Below, one piece after another: positions 1-4,701 of a DNA stretch of 5,627 nt (its first letter is position 1; every line of letters begins with the position of its first letter). Source of the DNA: Candidatus Merdimorpha stercoravium (GTDB lineage Bacteria; Bacteroidota; Bacteroidia; Flavobacteriales; UBA1820). The translations under genes were made by a program, and so were the position numbers. Under the pieces are notes generated by a model. The model worked only from the letters and a program-made list of their open reading frames with translations. It searched no databases and was not told the DNA's origin. Where the stretch lies: contig DVLY01000012.1 of NCBI GenBank assembly GCA_018715295.1, positions 1-5,627 of the forward strand. Direction: 5' to 3'.

Positions 1-9
1 TACATTTTT

Positions 10-40
10 GGGTGTAAAATCGGGTGTTTGATTTGTAAAA
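10..40. repeat. Short direct repeats beside the tRNA-Ser 3' end
   Basis: GGGTGT occurs at 10-15 and 22-27, twelve bases apart, and TGTAAAA occurs at 13-19 and 34-40, twenty-one bases apart. The block lies just past the 3' end of the tRNA, where tyrosine recombinases of integrative elements often recombine and where their arm-type sites are often short direct repeats. That link is inference: no integrase gene or second att copy is inside the window, and the stretch is short and low in complexity. Confidence 0.3.
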
Positions 41-58
41 CATTGGTTTTCAATGTTT
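38..58 (-). terminator. Probable terminator of tRNA-Ser
   Basis: An 8-bp perfect stem (38-45 with 51-58) encloses a 5-nt loop, five bases past the 3' end of the tRNA. Read on the minus strand the 3' arm runs into TTTTAC, a short U-rich tail. The stem is AT-rich and so weaker than the other terminators in this window, but the position is right for ending the tRNA transcript. Confidence 0.4.
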
Positions 59-62
59 ATTG

Positions 63-147
63 CGGAGAGAGAGGGATTCGAACCCCCGGAGCCTTGCGGC
101 TCAACGGTTTTCAAGACCGCCGCAATCGACCACTCTGCCATCTCTCC
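63..147 (-). tRNA. tRNA-Ser (anticodon UGA)
   Basis: The 85-nt minus-strand sequence folds as a class II tRNA. The 7-bp acceptor stem GGAGAGA/TCTCTCC pairs 141-147 with 64-70, and the discriminator base is G (position 63), as expected for serine tRNAs. The anticodon stem GCGGT/ACCGT (one G-U pair) closes the loop CTTGAAA, with anticodon UGA at 111-113, reading UCA and related UCN codons. A 5-bp variable arm (GAGCC/GGCTC) is capped by a GCAA tetraloop, the identity element that separates serine from most other tRNAs. The T arm has GGGGG, TTCGAAT and CCCTC. The 3' CCA is not encoded, since CAA follows the discriminator, so it must be added by nucleotidyltransferase. Confidence 0.97.
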
Positions 148-172
148 GGAAAAACAGGCGTTTATCCGCCCG

Positions 173-207
173 CAAAGGTACAAGGCTTTTTCCGAAAGCG
201 CAACAAA
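173..207 (-). promoter_or_regulatory. Promoter of tRNA-Ser (Bacteroidota type)
   Basis: On the minus strand TACCTTTG (180-173) matches the Bacteroidota -7 consensus TAnnTTTG. A TTTTGTTG stretch about 20 bases upstream (CAACAAAA on the plus strand, 201-208) fits the -33 element TTTG/TTG. Transcription would start near 165, giving a leader of about 18 nt to be trimmed by RNase P before the mature 5' end at 147. Confidence 0.75.
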
Positions 208-278
208 ATTCCCAAGGAGCGATCCTGAATACCTTGACAGACGCTCCAAAACGAAGGATTGGTGTTAATCTTTCATAA

Positions 279-313
279 TTGCGCGCCCAATCCGTTCTAT
301 TTGTGTACTTTTG
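279..313 (+). promoter_or_regulatory. Promoter of the CBM48 gene
   Basis: TACTTTTG at 306-313 is a full match to the -7 box TAnnTTTG. A TTG at 279-281 could serve as the -33 element, though the 24-bp spacer is a little longer than usual. Transcription would start near 320, about 30 bases before the ATG at 350. The leader is A-rich and has no Shine-Dalgarno motif, which is normal for this phylum. Confidence 0.7.
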
Positions 314-349
314 CGGACTGTAAAACCATACCAAAATCGAAAAACAAAA

Positions 350-652
350 ATGAGTGTAAAAAAGGTTTATTCGAAAAGCAAACCGGAGTGCAAAGTTACC
401 TTCAGCGTCTCGGCAGCCAATGTGCCGGAAAAAGCCATCGTGTATCTTTGCGGAGACTTCAACAACTGGGAGGAAAAATCCCTTCGACTCAAGAAAAACA
501 AGACCGGAAACTATTCCGTATCCCTGACCCTGCCCCTGGGCAAATACCAGTTCAAGTACAACGTCGACGGACAGTACTGGATCAACGACGATGCCGCCGA
601 TGCCTACCCCTCGAACGTCTTCGGCAGCGACAATTCACTGATCGAACTCTAA
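350..652 (+). CDS. Stand-alone CBM48 / AMPK-beta-like glycogen-binding protein
   Basis: This 100-residue protein is essentially one early-set (E-set) carbohydrate-binding domain of the CBM48/AMPK glycogen-binding family. Visible family marks are GDFNNW (35-40), the strand YQFKYNVDGQYW (66-77), and FGSDNSLIEL at the C-terminus (91-100). By alignment from memory, Trp40, Lys69, Trp77 and Asn95 correspond to the sugar-contacting Trp100, Lys126, Trp133 and Asn150 of AMPK beta1. No signal peptide, membrane segment or catalytic domain is present, so it should be cytosolic and bind alpha-glucan or a partner enzyme. The open frame extends upstream to 311, but that would start inside the -7 box. The ATG at 350 follows an A-rich leader and is preferred. 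The gene is monocistronic, with its own promoter and terminator. Annotation pipelines often call such proteins isoamylase early set domain protein; the actual role is unknown. Confidence 0.9.
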   Translation: MSVKKVYSKSKPECKVTFSVSAANVPEKAIVYLCGDFNNWEEKSLRLKKNKTGNYSVSLTLPLGKYQFKYNVDGQYWINDDAADAYPSNVFGSDNSLIEL

Positions 653-671
653 AGAGACCATTCCATCCATC

Positions 672-702
672 CAGCGCCCCGGGATCCCGGGGCGCTGTTT
701 TT
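672..702 (+). terminator. Terminator of the CBM48 gene
   Basis: A perfect 26-nt GC-rich palindrome (672-697, centred on GGATCC) begins 19 bases after the stop codon and is followed by TTTTTATTT. This is a strong intrinsic terminator for the plus strand. The T run touches the stop codon (701-703) of the convergent minus-strand gene. Read on the minus strand the hairpin has no T tract after it, so it is less clearly a terminator in that direction. Confidence 0.85.
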
Positions 703-1624
703 ATTTCCGGATATCGCCCGTAACCAGCAGCACCGTCAACACCACCACCGCCGATACGAGCAACACCAAACCCACCAGACTCACGCACAGGATCACCCCC
801 AGCCACAAGGTCCGCCAGAACGAACGGCGCACCGAGATCCCGAAAAACTGCTTGAACGTCCAGACCGACAGAGCGAAGAACACCGCCAAAGCCCATCCCC
901 ACGAGCTGTCTTTCCACACAAAATCCATCGGGAGCAGCACCAGCAGCACCACAAACCGCTGACAGAACATGTACGCCGACACGTAAAGGCACTCCGCATA
1001 GTTGTAGCGCGTAACCCCCACACGACGGAAAGCCCGTTTCATCGCAAAAGCAAAAAACGGCAACAGTAGCAGCACCGAAAAAATCTCTTGATGCGCCCAA
1101 AACCAGCCGCCCACATCCTTGAGCACGTTCCAGCCCAGGGAGTTTTCGTCCAGCACACCCCGATCGGCCTGAGAAACCGTCTGGGGAACCTGCGACGTGT
1201 CTCCTACGCTCTCCCTTACCGCATCGCTGTACCCGGTGGAAATATCCTCCAACCATTCCTCCATACCCTCTTCCTGTTCGGCCGCTTCCACCCGCTCCAC
1301 CGATGTTCCGGAAGCCAATTCCCATTTCCTTTCCACCAAATGCGCCGTGATCCCGTACAGGGTAGCCAGGATGATCAGCAGCGGGAAGGGCCGGAAATAA
1401 TTCGCCCGACGCCCCAGGATGTACTCCCGCAACATGTGCCCCGGCCGGGTAAAAAGCGCCTTGATCGTAAAGAAAATGCCCCGCCGGTCGGCATGGGTAA
1501 AACTGTAAGCCAACTCGTGGGAAAAATACCGCATCGTCAGTCTCCCGGTCGAGGCCTTTTGTCCGCAGCGGTAGCAATACTTCCCCCGCAGTTCCTCGCC
1601 GCAATTCTTGCATCTTCTGCCCAT
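701..1624 (-). CDS. DUF3667-type zinc-ribbon membrane protein
   Basis: The 307-residue protein opens with a zinc ribbon: Cys5-x2-Cys8 and Cys17-x2-Cys20, in the form CKNCG...KYCYRCGQ. The segment FTHADRRGIFFTIKALFTRPGHMLREYILGRR (about 42-73, quoted here only for its FT..K.LFTRPG...REY core) is typical of DUF3667, a Bacteroidota family of unknown function. Hydrophobic segments at about 78-96, 180-197, 215-232, 242-260 and 272-301 suggest about five membrane spans. An acidic soluble stretch (about 98-170) lies between the first and second. There is no signal peptide; the zinc ribbon is probably cytosolic. The gene is divergent from the peroxiredoxin and has its own -7 box; the ATG at 1624 lies about 35 nt downstream of the predicted transcription start. 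Function cannot be assigned from sequence. Confidence 0.88.
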   Translation of the reverse strand: MGRRCKNCGEELRGKYCYRCGQKASTGRLTMRYFSHELAYSFTHADRRGIFFTIKALFTRPGHMLREYILGRRANYFRPFPLLIILATLYGITAHLVERKWELASGTSVERVEAAEQEEGMEEWLEDISTGYSDAVRESVGDTSQVPQTVSQADRGVLDENSLGWNVLKDVGGWFWAHQEIFSVLLLLPFFAFAMKRAFRRVGVTRYNYAECLYVSAYMFCQRFVVLLVLLPMDFVWKDSSWGWALAVFFALSVWTFKQFFGISVRRSFWRTLWLGVILCVSLVGLVLLVSAVVVLTVLLVTGDIRK

Positions 1625-1665
1625 GTCCGAATGTATCTTGCTCGCCCTCCGGCGAATTTGCGGCG

Positions 1666-1673
1666 CAAAGGTA
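1666..1673 (-). promoter_or_regulatory. -7 promoter box of the DUF3667 gene
   Basis: On the minus strand TACCTTTG (1673-1666) matches TAnnTTTG. The ten bases TACCTTTGCG are identical to those at the tRNA-Ser promoter. The -33 region, about 19-20 bases upstream, has GGTTCGG rather than TTTG, so it is weak. Transcription would start near 1659. Confidence 0.65.
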
Positions 1674-1711
1674 GCGTTTTGCCACCGAACCGGGAAATGA
1701 AGCCACGACGA

Positions 1712-1753
1712 ATAAAAAGCATCTATCCCGTCATAAAAAGATCCTATCGCCTC
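1712..1753. promoter_or_regulatory. 21-bp tandem repeat, candidate OxyR-type operator
   Basis: Two consecutive 21-bp units, 1712-1732 and 1733-1753, match at 16 of 21 positions. Each holds ATAA, seven bases, then CTAT (ATAA at 1712 and 1733; CTAT at 1723 and 1744). OxyR sites have the form ATAG-N7-CTAT-N7-ATAG-N7-CTAT. Here the central spacer is six instead of seven and ATAA replaces ATAG. The block ends 32 bases before the -7 box of the peroxiredoxin promoter, where a class I activator would sit, and 38 bases from the divergent DUF3667 -7 box. The repeat is seen directly; OxyR as the binder is inference. Confidence 0.5.
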
Positions 1754-1779
1754 CAGGGATCAAACCCACGCCCATAGCG

Positions 1780-1787
1780 TATTTTTG
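1780..1787 (+). promoter_or_regulatory. -7 promoter box of the peroxiredoxin gene
   Basis: TATTTTTG at 1780-1787 matches TAnnTTTG. No TTG or TTTG is found 17-23 bases upstream, so the -33 element appears to be missing. That would fit a promoter that relies on an activator bound at the tandem repeat just upstream. Transcription would start near 1794, giving a leader of about 40 nt, A-rich close to the ATG. Confidence 0.7.
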
Positions 1788-1833
1788 CTTCGGAACCAAA
1801 ACGAAATACCCAACCTAAAAACTTAAACATATC

Positions 1834-2466
1834 ATGTCACTGGTAGGAAAAAAAGCCCCCCGATTCGAACAGTCTGCCGTAGTAAACGGCCATGAAATCG
1901 TAAACGGATATTCCCTGGAACAATTCCTGGGCAAAAAAGACGTCCTGTTCTTCTTTTACCCGATGGACTTCACTTTTGTATGCCCCACGGAACTCTTCGC
2001 TTTCCAGGAAAAACTCGCCGAATTCGAAGCGCGCGGAGTGCAAGTCGTCGCCGCCTCGACCGACACCGAACAGAGCCATTGGGCTTGGCTGCAGACTCCC
2101 CGCGAACAGGGCGGTATCCGAGGGGTTACCTATCCCATCGTCGCCGACAAGAACAAAACCATCGCAGCAGCCTTCGGGGTACTCACCGGAGAATACCAAT
2201 ACGACGCCCAGGGACACTTGCAAGCCACCCATCCCTCGATGGTAGCCTACCGGGGCCTGTTCCTGATCGACAAAGACGGCCTCGTGCGCCACGAACTGAT
2301 CAACGACCTGCCGATCGGACGTTCGGTGGACGAAGCCTTGCGCGTGGTGGACGCCATGCAGTTCGTACGCGAACACGGCGAGGTCTGCCCGGCCAACTGG
2401 CAAAAAGGCCAACAGGCGCTCGACCCTTCACATGAAGGAGTGGCCGAGTTCCTTTCCCGACACTGA
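1834..2466 (+). CDS. Typical 2-Cys peroxiredoxin (AhpC/Prx1 family)
   Basis: This 210-residue cytosolic thiol peroxidase reduces H2O2, organic hydroperoxides and probably peroxynitrite. The active site FYPMDFTFVCPTE gives Pro43, Thr47 and the peroxidatic Cys50 in the PxxxTxxC motif, with conserved Arg140 in AYRG. The resolving Cys185 lies in HGEVCPANW, so it forms intersubunit disulfides as a typical 2-Cys enzyme. INDLPIGRSVDEALR (156-170) is closer to the Prx1/Prx2 branch than to E. coli AhpC. Compared with human Prx1 there is an insertion of roughly a dozen residues before the YRG strand (about 119-136). A GGIRG loop (93-97) resembles the GGLG motif, but the C-terminus ends AEFLSRH and lacks the YF motif of oxidation-sensitive forms. 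No reductase (AhpF or thioredoxin reductase) lies in the window. The gene is followed by a terminator and is probably monocistronic. The ATG at 1834 follows an A-rich leader. Confidence 0.96.
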   Translation: MSLVGKKAPRFEQSAVVNGHEIVNGYSLEQFLGKKDVLFFFYPMDFTFVCPTELFAFQEKLAEFEARGVQVVAASTDTEQSHWAWLQTPREQGGIRGVTYPIVADKNKTIAAAFGVLTGEYQYDAQGHLQATHPSMVAYRGLFLIDKDGLVRHELINDLPIGRSVDEALRVVDAMQFVREHGEVCPANWQKGQQALDPSHEGVAEFLSRH

Positions 2467-2501
2467 AGACTTCACACTCATTTTTCCCCTTATTTTATCC
2501 G

Positions 2502-2546
2502 GTTCCTTCCCGGCGAGTCCTTCGCTTGGAAGGAACTTTCGGTTTT
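2502..2546 (+). terminator. Terminator of the peroxiredoxin gene
   Basis: A 9-bp perfect stem (2502-2510 with 2528-2536, GTTCCTTCC/GGAAGGAAC) begins 36 bases after the stop codon. Its inner loop can extend by GCGA/TCGC pairing (2513-2516 with 2522-2525). It is followed by TTTCGGTTTT, an interrupted T tract. This makes a good, though not perfect, intrinsic terminator. Confidence 0.6.
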
Positions 2547-2570
2547 AAGAGATTTTTACGAGCCGTTCGC

Positions 2571-2601
2571 TTTAATAATCCGCTGCCATTAACTAACTTT
2601 G
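2571..2601 (+). promoter_or_regulatory. Promoter of mdh
   Basis: TAACTTTG at 2594-2601 matches TAnnTTTG. TTTA at 2571-2574, 19 bases upstream, is a poor -33 element. Transcription would start near 2608, about 250 nt before the mdh ATG. I found no second TAnnTTTG box nearer to the gene. Confidence 0.6.
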
Positions 2602-2607
2602 TACGTC

Positions 2608-2856
2608 CTCTTCCGGGATATGCAGGGCTTCTGCACATTTCCCGGTCTTGGAAAGCCAAAGCCGAAGAAAGAGACAGGGAAGAGAAAAGCAAATCGTCCG
2701 CCGTCCGAAATGCCCGAGAGCGCGCAAGAGGGGATGCGCAGGGAACGGCCAAATCGAAATAAACCGGAAAAGGGGGAAGGGCAATGGTGCGGGGAGCTTG
2801 CAAAAAGGGAAGAAAAAACGTTCGGAAAATACAAACAACATAAAAACATATTTACC
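2608..2856 (+). promoter_or_regulatory. Long structured 5' leader of mdh
   Basis: The stretch between the predicted transcription start and mdh is about 250 nt, against 20-50 nt for the other genes here. It opens with a hairpin at 2613-2645: a 6-bp CCGGGA/TCCCGG stem, a small internal loop (TA opposite CATT), a 5-bp TGCAG/CTGCA stem and the loop GGCTT. The loop is complementary to AAGCC, which occurs twice just downstream in the tandem AAAGCC copies at 2652-2657 and 2658-2663, so an alternative fold or pseudoknot is possible. The rest is rich in purines and ends in a typical A-rich segment before the ATG. No known riboswitch class is recognised and no terminator lies in the leader. Confidence 0.45.
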
Positions 2857-3792
2857 ATGAAAGTAACCGTAGTAGGAGCAGGAAACGTAGGTGCTACGTG
2901 CGCCGATGTATTGGCCTGCCGCAATTTCATCGATGAAATCGTCCTGCTGGACGTCAAGGAAGGGGTTGCCGAGGGAAAAGCGCTCGACATTTGGCAAACA
3001 GCCCCCATCCGCGGATTCAACACCCGTCTGACGGGTTCGACCAACGACTACTCCAAAACCGCCGGTTCGGACGTCGTAGTGATCACCTCGGGCGTACCCC
3101 GCAAACCGGGCATGAGCCGCGACGACTTGATCGGCATCAACGCCGGAATCGTAAAATCCGTTACCGAGCAGGTGGTAAAACACTCGCCCGATGCGAAGAT
3201 CATCATCGTATCCAACCCGTTGGACGTAATGACCTACTGCGCTTTCCTGGCTGCCAAACTGCCTTCCAACCGCGTTATGGGTATGGCCGGCGTACTGGAC
3301 ACGGCACGTTACCGCGCTTTCCTGGCCGACGAAATCGGCTGCTCCCCGCTGGACATCCAGGCTCTGCTGCTGGGCGGCCACGGCGACACGATGGTTCCCC
3401 TGCCCAAATACACCACGGTACAGGGCATCCCTGTAACTCACTTCGTAAAGGAAGAGCGCCTGCACGAGATCATCGAGCGCGCCAAAGTGGGCGGCGGCGA
3501 ACTGGTCAAACTGCTGGGTACCTCCGCATGGTACGCTCCGGGGGCTGCTGCTGCCTCGATGGTGGAAGCCATCCTGCTGGATCAGAAGAAGATCGTTCCG
3601 GTATGCGCATGGCTCACCGGCGAGTACGGCTTGAAAGACCTCTACCTCGGCGTTCCGGTCGTTCTGGGCCGCAACGGTATCGAGAAAGTGGTCGAGCTCA
3701 ACCTGGACGAAAAGGAGAAAGCCGATCTCTACACCTCGGCCGAAGCCGTACGCAAGGTGCTCAAAGCGCTGGACGACATGAAATTGTTCTAA
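2857..3792 (+). CDS. mdh: NAD-dependent malate dehydrogenase
   Basis: The 311-residue protein belongs to the LDH-like malate dehydrogenase group and interconverts malate and oxaloacetate with NAD(H). In anaerobic Bacteroidales it serves the reductive branch toward fumarate and succinate. The Rossmann loop is GAGNVGA (7-13), and Asp32 at the end of the second strand favours NAD over NADP. PRKPGMSR (81-88) carries Arg82, which selects malate over lactate, and Arg88. Asn120 lies in VSNPLDV, Asp148 and Arg151 in LDTAR, and the catalytic His175 in GGHGD, so all key residues are present. The frame stays open upstream to 2599, but that would begin inside the -7 box and add 86 unrelated, charged residues. 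The ATG at 2857 places the first strand VTVVGAG at the N-terminus as in the family and follows an A-rich leader. The gene is monocistronic, ending at a strong terminator. Confidence 0.97.
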   Translation: MKVTVVGAGNVGATCADVLACRNFIDEIVLLDVKEGVAEGKALDIWQTAPIRGFNTRLTGSTNDYSKTAGSDVVVITSGVPRKPGMSRDDLIGINAGIVKSVTEQVVKHSPDAKIIIVSNPLDVMTYCAFLAAKLPSNRVMGMAGVLDTARYRAFLADEIGCSPLDIQALLLGGHGDTMVPLPKYTTVQGIPVTHFVKEERLHEIIERAKVGGGELVKLLGTSAWYAPGAAAASMVEAILLDQKKIVPVCAWLTGEYGLKDLYLGVPVVLGRNGIEKVVELNLDEKEKADLYTSAEAVRKVLKALDDMKLF

Positions 3793-3808
3793 TAGAGATA
3801 CTCTCTCT

Positions 3809-3854
3809 GCGCAAAAAAAGCGCCGCCCCCTGTGGGGCGGCGCTTTTTTTGCGC
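3809..3854. terminator. Bidirectional terminator between mdh and the hydrolase
   Basis: A perfect inverted repeat with 21-base arms (3809-3829 and 3834-3854) closes a CTGT loop. Each arm combines GCGC, seven A or T, and the GC core GCGCCGCCCC or its complement. The run of A before and T after the GC-rich core gives a U tract on both strands, so it should stop mdh transcripts going right and tonB-hydrolase transcripts going left. It starts 16 bases after the mdh stop codon and ends 55 bases past the hydrolase stop. Confidence 0.92.
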
Positions 3855-3909
3855 GCATTGGCCAAACAAATCCAACCAAAGGCTTTCCCAAGAGAGAGCC
3901 CAGAGACCG

Positions 3910-4692
3910 TCATCTCCATAAAATGGACGCCAAATGGAGGAAAAAATCAGCGTGAGCGTCTTTCTCCCGAAAAGGAGAATGCCCGCAATTCTTCAACACC
4001 TGCACCTGATAGCGGACACCCCGCCTGGAAAGAGGCTCCACAACACCTTCAAGCGGATGAGGATCGTCCTGACCATGGATCACATACACCGGACAAACGA
4101 TCTCTTCTAATTTCCCCGCCAAAAGCCCCCGGGTGCGCCAGTCGGCCGCCTGCCTCCATACGGAAGCATAGGCATCGCCCCGGAAAACCCCGGAAGAGCC
4201 CCTCTCCGAAGGCAAAAGACAAACATTGTCGGTGCGTTCCAGGAAAGCTTCTACCTGTCGTATTTCTTCTTCAGAAGCCCCGCCAGCCAATCTTTCGAGC
4301 AGACGGGTAAAACGGGACCGTTCCCCGGGGGGTAATTTCCCCAAACGGTTTTCGAGAATCTTCGGTACGTACCGATCTTCAAAAGGCGCACATCCCACCA
4401 AGACCAGGGAAGCGACCTTCCGAGGGTATTTTGCCGCACAAAGTACGGACAACCACCCTCCCCAAGAATGTCCCACAAGCGACACCCGTTCTGCGGGAGA
4501 GAACGCCTGCAACTGACCGTACAACTCGTCCGTGAGCCCTTCGAGCGTCCCCGCGGCCTGTATCGGCTCCAGCACACCCTGGTCCATGCGCTGGGAAAGC
4601 TCTTCGGCCATCCGGGCAAGCGAACCGCAAGCGCCCGGCCCACCGTGCACCACCGCGATACGGTAAGGAGGAGATCCATGAACCCCGACCAT
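3910..4692 (-). CDS. Alpha/beta-fold hydrolase (proline-iminopeptidase-like)
   Basis: The 260-residue protein has a complete alpha/beta hydrolase active site: oxyanion loop HGGPG (16-20), nucleophile elbow GHSWGG with Ser76, acid Asp210 in HGQDDPHP, and His238 in NCGHSPF. A variable lid lies at about 103-190. The HGGPG and GHSWGG signatures recall the prolyl iminopeptidase/epoxide hydrolase branch, but the protein is short and the substrate cannot be named. There is no signal peptide or membrane span, so it is probably cytosolic. Its ATG is 9 bp after the stop of the TonB-like gene and no promoter box is seen between them, so the two are probably cotranscribed. No Shine-Dalgarno motif precedes the start, and coupling to the upstream gene is possible. 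Three nearby cysteines or basic clusters carry no recognised motif. Confidence 0.88.
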   Translation of the reverse strand: MVGVHGSPPYRIAVVHGGPGACGSLARMAEELSQRMDQGVLEPIQAAGTLEGLTDELYGQLQAFSPAERVSLVGHSWGGWLSVLCAAKYPRKVASLVLVGCAPFEDRYVPKILENRLGKLPPGERSRFTRLLERLAGGASEEEIRQVEAFLERTDNVCLLPSERGSSGVFRGDAYASVWRQAADWRTRGLLAGKLEEIVCPVYVIHGQDDPHPLEGVVEPLSRRGVRYQVQVLKNCGHSPFREKDAHADFFLHLASILWR

Positions 4693-4701
4693 TCGGAAAA
4701 A

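Noticed and set aside
672..697. The 26-nt palindrome as a protein-binding operator or recombination site
   Set aside because: Its place right after a stop codon and the following T-rich run explain it fully as an intrinsic terminator.
582..1706. Long 374-codon minus-strand open frame over the DUF3667 gene
   Set aside because: It is a Gly/Arg-rich shadow frame of the real gene at 701-1624, which has the zinc ribbon and membrane spans. It would also run through the palindromic terminator into the CBM48 gene.
1088..1777. 229-codon plus-strand frame between the CBM48 and peroxiredoxin genes
   Set aside because: It is antisense to DUF3667, Pro/Arg-rich with no recognisable domain, and runs through both divergent promoter regions.
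2599..2856. In-frame N-terminal extension of malate dehydrogenase by 86 codons
   Set aside because: It would start with TTG inside the -7 promoter box, adds a charged segment unlike any MDH, and the ATG at 2857 gives the normal family N-terminus. The in-frame ATG at 2620 lies inside the leader hairpin.
2608..2856. A known riboswitch or attenuator in the mdh leader
   Set aside because: No conserved riboswitch core was recognised, and the 5' hairpin is not followed by a T tract, so it is reported only as an unexplained structured leader.
2648..2860. Upstream 70-codon frame ending in TGA that overlaps the mdh ATG (ATGA)
   Set aside because: The overlap looks like translational coupling, but the frame starts with TTG, has no internal Met, and encodes a low-complexity, very basic peptide that looks like purine-rich leader read in frame.
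2593..3891. 432-codon minus-strand open frame opposite mdh
   Set aside because: It is a shadow of the strongly biased mdh coding sequence, has no domain, and crosses the terminator and the mdh leader.
2991..4310. 439-codon plus-strand frame over mdh and the hydrolase
   Set aside because: It is a +1 shadow frame of mdh that passes through the bidirectional terminator and then antisense to the hydrolase; the translation is Arg/Pro-rich and has no family features.
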